A DNA stretch of 64,000 nucleotides from NCBI GenBank assembly GCA_002284875.1, contig CP015604.1, positions 124,001-188,000 of the forward strand, written 5' to 3'. The stretch's first letter is position 1. The number at the start of each line of letters is the position of its first letter. Source of the stretch: Actinobacteria bacterium IMCC26103. GTDB lineage: Bacteria > Actinomycetota > Actinomycetes > Nanopelagicales > Nanopelagicaceae. The position numbers were made by a program, and so were the translations under genes. Positions 56,306-64,000 of this stretch are shown here, piece by piece. Under the pieces are notes generated by a model. It searched no databases and was not told where the DNA came from. It saw nothing but the letters and a program-made list of their open reading frames with translations.

Positions 56306-56423
56306 TTTGGGACTTCCTTTTTAACCGGTTTTGTATTTCAGCGACACCCGTCGGTGCCTCTATAGCCTTCTACGAATCCTAGCCCTAGATGTAGCGGGGA
56401 AGGGACAAAACGGACATTTCGAA

Positions 56424-57140
56424 CTAATTCTTAAATGATATTCCTATGAATTTTCGGGTATCAAAAACTATTGCAGGTTGATTAAGGAACCGGGTTGAGG
56501 CTTCACCCCAAGCAGGAGAAGCGTCTACATCGTCTGATAGCAATATGCCACCAGGAGCCAAGAGATTCCAAGCCAAAGAGTATTCAAATGACTGCCATGT
56601 TTGCCCATGATTTGAATCATGCAGCCAAATGTCGCATGGACCAATCAAATTCGCTTCTTTTTTTAGCTGATGTTGAATTCTTCGATTCGGTTCAAGCTTA
56701 TGGAATTTCCAATTGCCTTTCCCAGTGTAAACATTTCGTGAAGACTCGAGAATATCAAATGAGTGAAGGGTCCCATTGGTGCGTTCGAGAGCTCTCATAA
56801 TTACACGAGTGGTAATGCCATTTGCGACACCAGTTTCAACCACCGTTTTGAATCCGTTCAGCAGAATTAATGCGTATAACAGAACGCACAGATTTGATTC
56901 TGCGTTCCAATGCTCAGCGGCCACATTGTTTTTATTAGATGATGATTCTTCATCCCAAACCTGCCTACCTTCGAGAACTAACATCTTTATTTGTTCCTCG
57001 GAATACATAGTGCGTAGGTACGTATACCCGTCTACGAAAATCTTATTTAGTGACTTTCCAAGCCAGCCGACACTGACTCCTTTGGAAAATCCCTGAACCA
57101 GCAAACCCAATCGTGCCAACACTACTTTTGCGAGTTTCAT
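56424..57140 (-). CDS. Class I SAM-dependent methyltransferase (Methyltransf_24 type)
   Basis: A 238-residue protein. KTVVETGVANGITTRVIMRALE is the SAM-binding segment, DILESSRNVYTG and PCDIWLHDSNHGQTWQSFEY follow, with LAPGGILLSDDV late. Such enzymes sit in surface-glycan clusters and methylate sugars or related groups. It lies on the same strand upstream of the sigma gene with 118 nt between, a gap that must hold the sigma gene promoter. Its codon use looks more AT-rich than that of the housekeeping genes. Confidence 0.75.
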   Translation of the reverse strand: MKLAKVVLARLGLLVQGFSKGVSVGWLGKSLNKIFVDGYTYLRTMYSEEQIKMLVLEGRQVWDEESSSNKNNVAAEHWNAESNLCVLLYALILLNGFKTVVETGVANGITTRVIMRALERTNGTLHSFDILESSRNVYTGKGNWKFHKLEPNRRIQHQLKKEANLIGPCDIWLHDSNHGQTWQSFEYSLAWNLLAPGGILLSDDVDASPAWGEASTRFLNQPAIVFDTRKFIGISFKN

Positions 57141-57192
57141 AGTCCACCAATCTCAGAATTGTCTAAATATAATTTCAAGGGTACCCTTATCC

Positions 57193-57313
57193 CATCGACG
57201 CACCGCGCATCGATGAACTTCCCCCCAAAGTGAGCCCAATGGCCACTTACTTGCGAGTCTTATCACTGCCCTGGCCCATTCGAGGCCATACCCGAGACGC
57301 GCTTGTCGTCTCG
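57193..57313 (+). promoter_or_regulatory. Structured leader before the DEAD-box helicase gene
   Basis: The 189-nt space before the helicase holds three inverted repeats: CATCGA/TCGATG (57193-57215), TGGCC/GGCCA (57272-57288) and CGAGACG/CGTCTCG with a 7-nt loop (57293-57313), the last ending 16 nt before the ATG. No clear ribosome site is visible. The hairpins could make expression depend on temperature or on the helicase itself; this is a guess. The other part of the gap holds nothing I recognise. Confidence 0.45.
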
Positions 57314-57329
57314 ATTGGTATGCATTTCT

Positions 57330-59363
57330 ATGTCTCTACAGCCACGTACAACCGCGCCCGGAAAAGCCCGCAGAGAAGCATCTGCTAAAGCTGGCAAGCC
57401 CCGCGCGAAGAAGCCATCTGCTTCAACGCCCATTTCAAAGCCTCGCCACACCAGCGCTGAAAAATCAGCACGCAAAGGCGCTGCTGCAAAGCCATTTAAA
57501 GCAGCTTCAGCAAAGTCAGCAAGCAAGCCTTCAACAAAACGTTATTCAGATGTCGACACGTCAACTCTTTCAAAGAAAGAAGTTCGTTTAAACGATCGTT
57601 CCAAAATGCGTGCCAAGCGTTATCAAGAGAAAACGGCATCTAAGCCACGAGAGGTAATAGAACAAGTTGTAAAGCCAGAATCTCGCGCCAAGAAATTCGT
57701 TTCAGATCGCAACGAGCGCACTGCTCGTCCAGAATTCAAGAAACCAGATACACGTCCAACAACACGGCGCGATGCCGCTAAAGAACGCGTTGCTCGCACA
57801 GATGACGGCCGTCCAAACTTTATTCCTGGCAAGCGAGAGAAATACAAGCCAGGTGCACCGTCTAAGCAAACTTTTGCAAAGCACAAATCAGCACCAGATG
57901 TAACCGCTTCTAACTTTCGTGCTGAGCGTCCAATAAAACCTGTTCGTGATCGTCGCAACGATTCACTTGCATATGCTCGTGATGATCGCAAAGCACATAA
58001 GACCCACAACAATGCAGCAGTTGATTTTGGTGCAGACGATAACTACATCTCAGCAAACTTGGCTGATGCCAATTTAATTGATGCAACTCCACTTTCTGAA
58101 GTAACAACTACTTTCCGTGACCTTGGTATCGCACCAGCTCTTGCTAATGCGCTGAATGCCCAAGGCATTACACATCCATTCCCAATCCAAATCGCGACCG
58201 TTCCAGATGCAATCGCAGGCCATGACATCCTTGGCCGCGGACAAACCGGATCAGGTAAAACACTTGCTTTTGGCCTTGCTCTGCTGACAAATATCAGCGG
58301 CAAAGCGGCAAAGCCTCATAAGCCATTGGCATTAGTTCTCACACCGACTCGCGAACTGGCACAACAAATTGATGAAGTTCTAACACCACTGGCTCGAGCA
58401 ATCGGTCACGATTCCGTTGTTATCGCAGGTGGAATGCCTTACGCAAAGCAGATCACTGCGATGCGCAAAGCAACTGCAATCCTTGTTGCAACACCAGGAC
58501 GTTTGATCGACTTGCTCAATAAAGGTGAAGTTCAACTCGATGATCTAGAAATCACAGTTCTTGATGAAGCAGATCAAATGGCTGATATGGGATTTTTACC
58601 AGTCGTTAAAGAGATTCTTGACCAAGCAAAGCCAAATGGTCAAAGACTTCTGTTCTCTGCAACCCTCGATCGCGGTGTTGATGCTTTGGTTCGCCAATAC
58701 TTGAACAACCCGAAGACTCACTCTCTCCAAAATGACCGCGCATCCGTTTCAACAATGGAGCACTACGTTCTGGTTATGCACCCTGGTGACAAAGATGACA
58801 TCACCAATCAGATTGCAGCACGTAATGGAAAAACAATTCTCTTTGTTAAAACACAGCGCGGTGCGGATCGACTAGCTGACAAACTTGCACATGCTGGTGT
58901 TCCAGTTGGCGCACTTCACGGTGGAAAGTCACAGGCTGTTCGTACTAGAACACTCGCGCTGTTCAAACAACTTCCGAATGCGGCTCTGGTAGCAACGGAT
59001 GTTGCGGCACGTGGAATCCACGTAGATGGAATTTCTCTTGTTGTTCACGTGGATGCTCCGACAGATCACAAAGATTATTTGCACCGTTCAGGCAGAACAG
59101 CTCGTGCGGGCGAAGCCGGTGCTGTAGTTACTCTTGCAACAACCAAACAGCAAAAATCTGTTGGTGGTCTAACTTCACGTGCTGGAGTTACACCGAAATT
59201 TGTTGGGGTAAAACCACTAGATCAAGATCTGATGCGAATTACGGGGGCACAAGAGCCTTCTGGTATTCCATACGTTACGCCAGTGGTTGAAAACAAGGGG
59301 CCAAACCGTGGATCTAGAAAGCCACGTCCCAATTCAGATCAGCGGCGCCGACGCCCAAGATAG
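57330..59363 (+). CDS. DEAD-box ATP-dependent RNA helicase with long basic N-terminal region
   Basis: A 677-residue protein from ATG 57330; a TTG at 57303 is in frame but would overlap the upstream hairpin. About 260 residues of Lys/Arg/Ala/Ser-rich, probably disordered sequence come first, then the helicase core: Q motif (FRDLGIAPALANALNAQGI), GQTGSGKT, PTRELAQQ, VLDEADQMADMGF, SATL, and HRSGRTARAGEAG. It unwinds RNA in ribosome assembly, decay or cold adaptation. It sits inside the glycan region without an obvious link to it. Confidence 0.93.
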   Translation: MSLQPRTTAPGKARREASAKAGKPRAKKPSASTPISKPRHTSAEKSARKGAAAKPFKAASAKSASKPSTKRYSDVDTSTLSKKEVRLNDRSKMRAKRYQEKTASKPREVIEQVVKPESRAKKFVSDRNERTARPEFKKPDTRPTTRRDAAKERVARTDDGRPNFIPGKREKYKPGAPSKQTFAKHKSAPDVTASNFRAERPIKPVRDRRNDSLAYARDDRKAHKTHNNAAVDFGADDNYISANLADANLIDATPLSEVTTTFRDLGIAPALANALNAQGITHPFPIQIATVPDAIAGHDILGRGQTGSGKTLAFGLALLTNISGKAAKPHKPLALVLTPTRELAQQIDEVLTPLARAIGHDSVVIAGGMPYAKQITAMRKATAILVATPGRLIDLLNKGEVQLDDLEITVLDEADQMADMGFLPVVKEILDQAKPNGQRLLFSATLDRGVDALVRQYLNNPKTHSLQNDRASVSTMEHYVLVMHPGDKDDITNQIAARNGKTILFVKTQRGADRLADKLAHAGVPVGALHGGKSQAVRTRTLALFKQLPNAALVATDVAARGIHVDGISLVVHVDAPTDHKDYLHRSGRTARAGEAGAVVTLATTKQQKSVGGLTSRAGVTPKFVGVKPLDQDLMRITGAQEPSGIPYVTPVVENKGPNRGSRKPRPNSDQRRRRPR

Positions 59364-59383
59364 AATCCTCAAATGAGGTCATT

Positions 59384-59953
59384 GTGCGCTGGGAAGTAGC
59401 TAAGCGATTCGACCAATCTATTTCACCGATAAGAAGTGAATTAAAGTCGATTGCTTTGGTTGGTGGTTCTGAAAACGATTCAGAGATAAAACAATTTTTG
59501 AATACTGATGCTTCAGTAACATTCCTCGGTGTTGAGCCAGTAAAAAATTTCAATTTCCGGTATTTCGATTTGAATCAAAAAAATGTTAGTGAAGAACAGT
59601 ATGACTTGGTGATTTGCTCGCAAGTTTTAGAACATATTTGGGATCTTAAGGTTGGTCTAGAGAATTTAGCCAACTTAACCAAACCTAATGGCCATTTATG
59701 GATTAATTGCCCCTTCAGCAACCATTCACATGGATCTCCGGAGTATTTTTCTGCCGGTTATGCTCCTGCGATAATCCTAAATTTGACTAGCCTGTTAAAA
59801 TTGGAAAAATTTTGGCATGTCAGATTGGCTCATGGCGGCAATACTTTTTTACTCACACAATTCAATATTGGCCTACCGAAGATATATATCTGCGCCCTTG
59901 GAAAATCCCAATTTCCAAATACTTCATTTCACAAATTTTTTGGAGAATTTTAG
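59384..59953 (+). CDS. SAM-dependent methyltransferase (Methyltransf_11/23-like)
   Basis: A 189-residue protein starting at a GTG 20 nt after the helicase stop. YDLVICSQVLEHIWDLKVGLENLANLTKPNGHLWINCPF is the conserved middle of the fold (DxVxxxxVLEH and KPGG-like segment). The N-terminal SAM loop is degenerate (IALVGGSENDSEIKQFL), so activity is uncertain. Low GC and the next glycosyltransferase-like gene suggest it belongs with the glycan genes. Confidence 0.65.
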   Translation: MRWEVAKRFDQSISPIRSELKSIALVGGSENDSEIKQFLNTDASVTFLGVEPVKNFNFRYFDLNQKNVSEEQYDLVICSQVLEHIWDLKVGLENLANLTKPNGHLWINCPFSNHSHGSPEYFSAGYAPAIILNLTSLLKLEKFWHVRLAHGGNTFLLTQFNIGLPKIYICALGKSQFPNTSFHKFFGEF

Positions 59954-60025
59954 CAATGGCGAAAAACTCTGAGGTCACAGAAAACGAACGTTCAGCAACC
60001 GAAACAATTGTGTTCCTGAAGAAAA

Positions 60026-60913
60026 ATGAATAAAAGTTTTTTACTAGTGGGCACTGTCTCCAATGTACAGAAAGGCTTAATCTCAGATTTGAGCAGGATA
60101 GAAAGAGCTATTGGACAACTAGGCGACCTAGAAATCTTCCTAGTTGAATCTGACTCCACAGATGCAACATTGACGACACTTGAAAACCTAAGTCTTGAGA
60201 CGCCAGGATTTGGTTTTAAATCTTTTGGCAATCTGAAAGCCAAATACCCTAAACGAACAGAACGAATAAGATTCTGCAGAAATGCGTATGTTGATTATAT
60301 TCAGACTAACTTACAACAGCGAAAATGGGACTACGTCATTGTTGCCGACCTAGACGGTATGAATTCCGCAATCACGGAAAAGCGGATAGTTAAATCATTA
60401 AAGAGAGAAAATGAATGGGACGTTTGTTTTGCAAATCAAACTCTGGGATATTACGACCTATATGCATTGCGAGCAGACAATTGGGTGGAGCAAGATTGTT
60501 TTGAAGAACTAAAAGAATTGCAACAAGTGAATGTCCTTCGCAAGAAGTATAGGAATCCTTTTTTAGATTTTCTCTCTGCTTTCTTACATTTTGATAGGAT
60601 GCGAAGAAAAGTCATCTATAAGCGAATGAAAAGGTTAAAAGGAGACTTAATTCCAGTTAAATCAGCTTTTGGTGGTTTCGGCATATACAAACCAGCAATA
60701 TTCGAAAAAATAAATTACTCCAAGAGCGATTTAGGGGGAATATCCGACTGTGAACACTTAGACCTGCACCATAAATGTTTACAATATGGATTCAGATTAG
60801 TTATTGACCCAAGACTAATCAACAATCATATAAATGTTTACAATTTAAACAAGTTTACAATCGTAAGGTTTTTAAGAGAATATCGGAAATATCGTTCTCG
60901 AATATCCAATTGA
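60026..60913 (+). CDS. Glycosyltransferase-like protein (GT-A fold, GT69-like features)
   Basis: A 295-residue protein without membrane helices. IFLVESDSTDATLTTLE near the N-terminus and YVIVADLDGMNSA at about residue 110 resemble the donor-site and DxD regions of GT-A enzymes such as the fungal CMT1/GT69 type; AFGGFGIYKPAIF and DCEHLDLHHKCLQYGFRLVIDPR form the acceptor part. The sugar transferred is unknown. The starting ATG at 60026 follows a purine-rich stretch. Strongly AT-rich. Confidence 0.62.
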   Translation: MNKSFLLVGTVSNVQKGLISDLSRIERAIGQLGDLEIFLVESDSTDATLTTLENLSLETPGFGFKSFGNLKAKYPKRTERIRFCRNAYVDYIQTNLQQRKWDYVIVADLDGMNSAITEKRIVKSLKRENEWDVCFANQTLGYYDLYALRADNWVEQDCFEELKELQQVNVLRKKYRNPFLDFLSAFLHFDRMRRKVIYKRMKRLKGDLIPVKSAFGGFGIYKPAIFEKINYSKSDLGGISDCEHLDLHHKCLQYGFRLVIDPRLINNHINVYNLNKFTIVRFLREYRKYRSRISN

Positions 60914-60914
60914 C

Positions 60915-61844
60915 CTATAACTTGATGGCTTGTAATTTTTCATGGGGTACTGCGAAAACATTTTCATATCTTCTATTGGGATCAAAATCAACTTTCGCTC
61001 CATCTTCAATCACTATAAAATCATAGTTTTCTAAACTCTCCCAGAAGCGCTTTTTCTTTGAATTTTGACTTGTTGGGGGGTTATTCTCAAAAAGAATTAC
61101 CGGACGAAATGAATTTACTAAACCGCTGGCCCCCTCAATCACTTCGTCCTCAAATCCTTCCGCATCCATTTTAATCAAAATAGTTCGAAAGCTAGTTATT
61201 TTTTCTGGAGTGAAAACACTTGCGATTGCCTGATCGAGAGAGATTATTGGAGCAAGAACAGAATTATTTTCAATTAAACCGGGGCTCCAGTCACGATTAA
61301 CTGAAGTAGCGCCCAAGTTTCCAGGTGGAGAGTAAAGTTGAACATATTCTATGTTTTTCCTTGAATTGCCTAGCGCAAATGGAAAAAGGCAGAATTTTAT
61401 GGGTGAATTCAATGAAAGATTGTGCGTTAGTTGAGCTAAAGCATAAGGATTTGGTTCAAAAGCTATTGTTTCGTATCCCAAGGCTGCTATTGGAATCGAA
61501 GTTAAACCGGTGTTAGCTCCAATATCAATGTAGAGGGTTTCGTTTGCTTCGTACTGTTTAATGAAATTTAAAGATGAATCATCCCACTTTTTGTTAAGTG
61601 CTGTTCGGTATCCAATAATGTCATTAATATCTACGGATGCCGATATTCCTGAATCCAACTTTATGGTTTTAAAGGTTTGGTTACGACCGATTTTTGCGTA
61701 GTTTCGTATCGAATTAGGGTCAAATAAAGTTCTTATACCTTCACTTGGAATCGTTTTTGCAATTCTAAGTCGTAATCTAGGATTCAATTTTGCAATTGTT
61801 GGGGATGTTAATCTAAGCAGTTTCCTAAAGTTTTCTGTTTTCAA
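60915..61844 (-). CDS. FkbM-family methyltransferase
   Basis: A 309-residue SAM enzyme. ETLYIDIGANTGLTSIPIAALG is the SAM-binding loop, TIAFEPNPYALAQLTHNL the acidic strand, and ILIKMDAEGFEDEVIEGASGL the FkbM hallmark. Members O-methylate sugars in surface polymers and antibiotics. It ends 2 nt from the convergent glycosyltransferase gene and starts 3 nt after the ABC transporter stop, so it is likely transcribed with it. Confidence 0.85.
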   Translation of the reverse strand: MKTENFRKLLRLTSPTIAKLNPRLRLRIAKTIPSEGIRTLFDPNSIRNYAKIGRNQTFKTIKLDSGISASVDINDIIGYRTALNKKWDDSSLNFIKQYEANETLYIDIGANTGLTSIPIAALGYETIAFEPNPYALAQLTHNLSLNSPIKFCLFPFALGNSRKNIEYVQLYSPPGNLGATSVNRDWSPGLIENNSVLAPIISLDQAIASVFTPEKITSFRTILIKMDAEGFEDEVIEGASGLVNSFRPVILFENNPPTSQNSKKKRFWESLENYDFIVIEDGAKVDFDPNRRYENVFAVPHEKLQAIKL

Positions 61845-61846
61845 AG

Positions 61847-63697
61847 TTAGAGGCCCATGAGTTTGGCCTGCTGATCAAAATCAGGTATTTGCTTTCGGAC
61901 TTCGTCAAAAGTTCCCACAGCTGCAACTCGACCATTTTCCATGTATATGACTCGGTCGACTTCTCGAACGGTGGACAGTCGGTGGGCGATCATAACTACA
62001 GTCGTGTTACCCCTAAGTGCTTGAATTGACTCAGAAATGCTTGCTTCTGTAGCGCCATCTAGCGCACTCGTTGCCTCATCGAGAATTAAAAGCCTCGGAA
62101 GGGTAAATAAAGCTCTTGCAATTCCAAGGCGCTGGCGTTGACCACCACTGATTGAGGTGCCGCGGTCGCCAACTTTTGTTTCAATTCCATTTTTAAGCGT
62201 GGAAACGAATTCACTCAATTGCGCAATTTCCAGCGCCTTTTTAATTAAATCAACATGACTTTCGTCGGCAGGATATCCCATTGTGACATTTCCTGAAATT
62301 GTTGTATTTGTGATCACTACATCCTGTGGAACGTATGACAAGGCGCCCGGCCAATTCCGAACCGCCTCAATAGGGGTCATTCCAGAAATTGAAACTTCCC
62401 CGGAGGACGGAGTCAAAACACCAAGTATCAAATCTACAAGAGTCGTCTTGCCCGCGCCGGACGAGCCAACAATCGCTACAACAGAACCAGTTGTTATCTC
62501 AAGATTTACGTTATCAACAGCCGGATTTTCATTTCCTGGATAGGTAAATGACACTTCATGTAACTTTATTTCTGGTTCGAATCCTGAATGATCCGTTTGT
62601 ACTGTATCTAATACTTTTTCAATTGACTCTTCGCTGCCCAACACTTCAATTAATTCCAAAGTTGGTCCAGCGGTGCCAACGCTTGATTTAATTTGCAGTA
62701 ATCCTGCCTGAACCCGAAGAACTGCAGGACCAATTCTGGTGCTTGCCGCCAAGAAGATAGCTAGCACTGCAATTGCGTGTGGAGCTGTTTGGGTAGAAAA
62801 TTGGATTGCCGAAATAAGTAACGCACCAAATACAATTGTCATTTCCATAACATATTTTGAGATATTCTGGCGAAACGTGTTTTCAGCCATGATGTTAGAT
62901 AATTCAAGGCGAAGTTTTCCAAATTGATTAGAATAAAAGTATCTTCGATTTCTGACTACAAGCTCCCGGTAAGAACTCAAAACCTCCATGAGTTTCTCTG
63001 AGCTTTCAATGCTAAGTTCCGCTTGCCTATTTCCAAGTAAGCGAACACGGACATGCATTACTTTATATAGTAAAAATCCAATTAGCGAGAAAATGAAAAG
63101 CGTGGAGAAAGCTATGGTTGTGTCAACAACAAACAGTCCAGTAGTTAGGATAATCAATAGCGAAATATCCGATATTAAATATATTAGAGTGCCAAGAACG
63201 CCAACGGTGATAGTACTCACGCCATTCGTGAGGGCGTAGATCGTTTGTTGCGTTGATCTTTCCTGAATTCTTAATAATGATTGGCCAAGTAGTTTTGAGA
63301 TCAAGATGGAAGAAAGCTGTGCACTTCGCCTACTCAAGAAATACAATGTGCGCCTGGTGAAGTAGAGGGAAACTAGGGTCTTTAATATCAAGGTAGAGGC
63401 TGCAATGAGACCAAGAATTGCTACTTGATTCTGAAGCGGTAGATTTTCAATTTTGAGAAACTCTAATACCTGGCCGACGCGGTCTCCACGATTTGAATTT
63501 GCAACTCCGGTGATTGCAAGCGAACCTAAAAGCCCGACTAGGAGAACACCAGCTAGATCCAAAAGGCTAAGACAAATCTGAATTATGGCTACTGCAATAA
63601 TCAAATACCTCTCACGTTTTGTCAAAACGCGTAAAGAGCGCATAACCGTTGAGGATGAGAGACGATTTCTTCGTGCTCGAAGGAAACTACTAACCAT
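61847..63697 (-). CDS. ABC exporter, fused permease and ATPase (MsbA/PglK-like)
   Basis: A 616-residue half-transporter with six helices in the first ~330 residues and a nucleotide-binding domain: Walker A VGSSGAGKTTLVDLIL, signature SISGGQRQRLGIARALF, Walker B RLLILDEATSALD and the H-loop IAHRLSTV. It should flip a lipid-linked glycan or export a lipid. Position between FkbM and glycosyltransferase genes suggests a glycan flippase; specificity is not readable. Confidence 0.9.
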   Translation of the reverse strand: MVSSFLRARRNRLSSSTVMRSLRVLTKRERYLIIAVAIIQICLSLLDLAGVLLVGLLGSLAITGVANSNRGDRVGQVLEFLKIENLPLQNQVAILGLIAASTLILKTLVSLYFTRRTLYFLSRRSAQLSSILISKLLGQSLLRIQERSTQQTIYALTNGVSTITVGVLGTLIYLISDISLLIILTTGLFVVDTTIAFSTLFIFSLIGFLLYKVMHVRVRLLGNRQAELSIESSEKLMEVLSSYRELVVRNRRYFYSNQFGKLRLELSNIMAENTFRQNISKYVMEMTIVFGALLISAIQFSTQTAPHAIAVLAIFLAASTRIGPAVLRVQAGLLQIKSSVGTAGPTLELIEVLGSEESIEKVLDTVQTDHSGFEPEIKLHEVSFTYPGNENPAVDNVNLEITTGSVVAIVGSSGAGKTTLVDLILGVLTPSSGEVSISGMTPIEAVRNWPGALSYVPQDVVITNTTISGNVTMGYPADESHVDLIKKALEIAQLSEFVSTLKNGIETKVGDRGTSISGGQRQRLGIARALFTLPRLLILDEATSALDGATEASISESIQALRGNTTVVMIAHRLSTVREVDRVIYMENGRVAAVGTFDEVRKQIPDFDQQAKLMGL

Positions 63698-63729
63698 AAT
63701 TTCCTATTCTATACTTTTAAACAGCCGAA

Positions 63730-64000
63730 CTATGCTGATTCAGCCAACAACAGCCAAGAATCAATAAGAGTATCTAGAAATCCTGAATTTAAAGCGAATT
63801 GAATTGAATAGGCGTCATCGTTCGGTTCTGCATCCAGCGCATTATCAATTTCCTGCGATAAGGACTGTGGGGAGATAGATGCTTCAACTATTGTTATCGA
63901 GTTTTCGCCAAACAATTCTCTCGCGTCTCGCGCACCGTTTGAATCTAAGGAAATGACTGGAACCCCAGCAATAACAGATTCTCGGAGACCAAGTCCGTGC
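63730..64000 (-). CDS. C-terminal end of a GT-B glycosyltransferase (partial, continues past the window)
   Basis: The frame is open at the right edge; the visible 89 residues begin HGLGLRESVIAGVPVISLDS, the nucleotide-sugar-binding region of GT4-like enzymes (G..LRE..IAGVPVI), followed by FGENSITIVEASISPQSLSQEIDNAL, and end at TAG 63730. A start inside the window (TTG 63915) is not needed. It precedes the ABC exporter gene by 32 nt on the same strand. Confidence 0.6.
   Translation of the reverse strand, partial: HGLGLRESVIAGVPVISLDSNGARDARELFGENSITIVEASISPQSLSQEIDNALDAEPNDDAYSIQFALNSGFLDTLIDSWLLLAESA

Noticed and set aside
56306-56423. Possible -35/-10 promoter before the sigma gene
   Set aside because: Candidate hexamers (TTGTCC, TAGGAT) have poor spacing (21 nt); I could not support a defined promoter, though one must exist nearby.
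57263-57526. 87-codon minus-strand frame overlapping the helicase start
   Set aside because: Complement of the Lys/Ala-rich helicase N-terminus; no ribosome site.
59812-60033. 73-codon frame overlapping the end of a methyltransferase
   Set aside because: It overlaps a better-supported methyltransferase frame and the start of the glycosyltransferase, with no recognisable product.

Overview
The window looks like a streamlined, moderate-to-low-GC actinobacterium, most likely a freshwater Nanopelagicales (acI, 'Planktophila'-type) genome. The actinobacterial assignment rests on mycothiol genes (mshA, an mshD-like gene), carD-ispDF-cysS-rlmB, mshA-ybjN-gpmA, ppk-mutT1, citA-pdxH-serC, a CspB-DUF3027 group and DUF3263/DUF2530/DUF1416/DUF4395 proteins, all in arrangements familiar from mycobacteria and streptomycetes. 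The acI placement is an inference from very short gene spacing, many overlapping gene ends, an ispDF fusion and the style of the secreted proteins.

Layout. 1-9.4 kb: end of a coiled-coil protein, a Tat-type Rieske protein, a membrane diguanylate cyclase, photolyase, citrate synthase, pdxH, serC and two MFS carriers. 9.4-12.6 kb: CspB, DUF3027, and a lone groEL behind a CIRCE operator. 12.6-18.1 kb: PLP decarboxylase, SDR, NDH-2, hydrolase, carbonic anhydrase and tRNA-Thr(TGT). 18.2-22.1 kb: polyphosphate module (ppx, mutT1, ppk). 22.1-28.3 kb: SGNH hydrolase, rlmB, cysS, ispDF, carD, LpqE-like lipoprotein and gpmA. 28.3-36.5 kb: ybjN, mshA, asparaginase, nitrobindin, two micro-membrane ORFs, ygfZ, a Fur regulator, then a sulfur group (DUF4395, sulfurtransferase, DUF1416) preceded by a cysteine-bearing leader peptide, and thioredoxin, a GlnR-like regulator and a one-domain MshD. 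36.5-43.7 kb: two secreted proteins flanking a sugar-kinase/epimerase/aminotransferase operon. 43.7-47.4 kb: aldo/keto reductase and a flavin electron-transfer module (ferric-reductase-like, FMN-binding, ApbE).

47.5 kb to the end is a cell-surface region: nucleotide-sugar enzymes, a GT-C-like membrane protein, an O-antigen-ligase-like protein, methyltransferases, glycosyltransferases and an ABC exporter. In its middle is the most unusual locus: an ECF-type sigma factor fused through one membrane helix to an outside domain (54938..56305), directly followed in the same direction by a cysteine-free, Thr/Ala-rich S-layer-like protein (52863..54773) with a 164-nt hairpin-rich leader and a strong terminator. 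I read this as a candidate self-contained surface-sensing and surface-layer expression unit.

There is no CRISPR array, rRNA, insertion sequence or prophage that I can see. No stretch over 300 bases lacks a gene; the longest non-coding stretches are 57141..57329 and 54774..54937, both described below. Ends of many convergent genes overlap by 4-35 nt, so genes on opposite strands here often share 3' ends.
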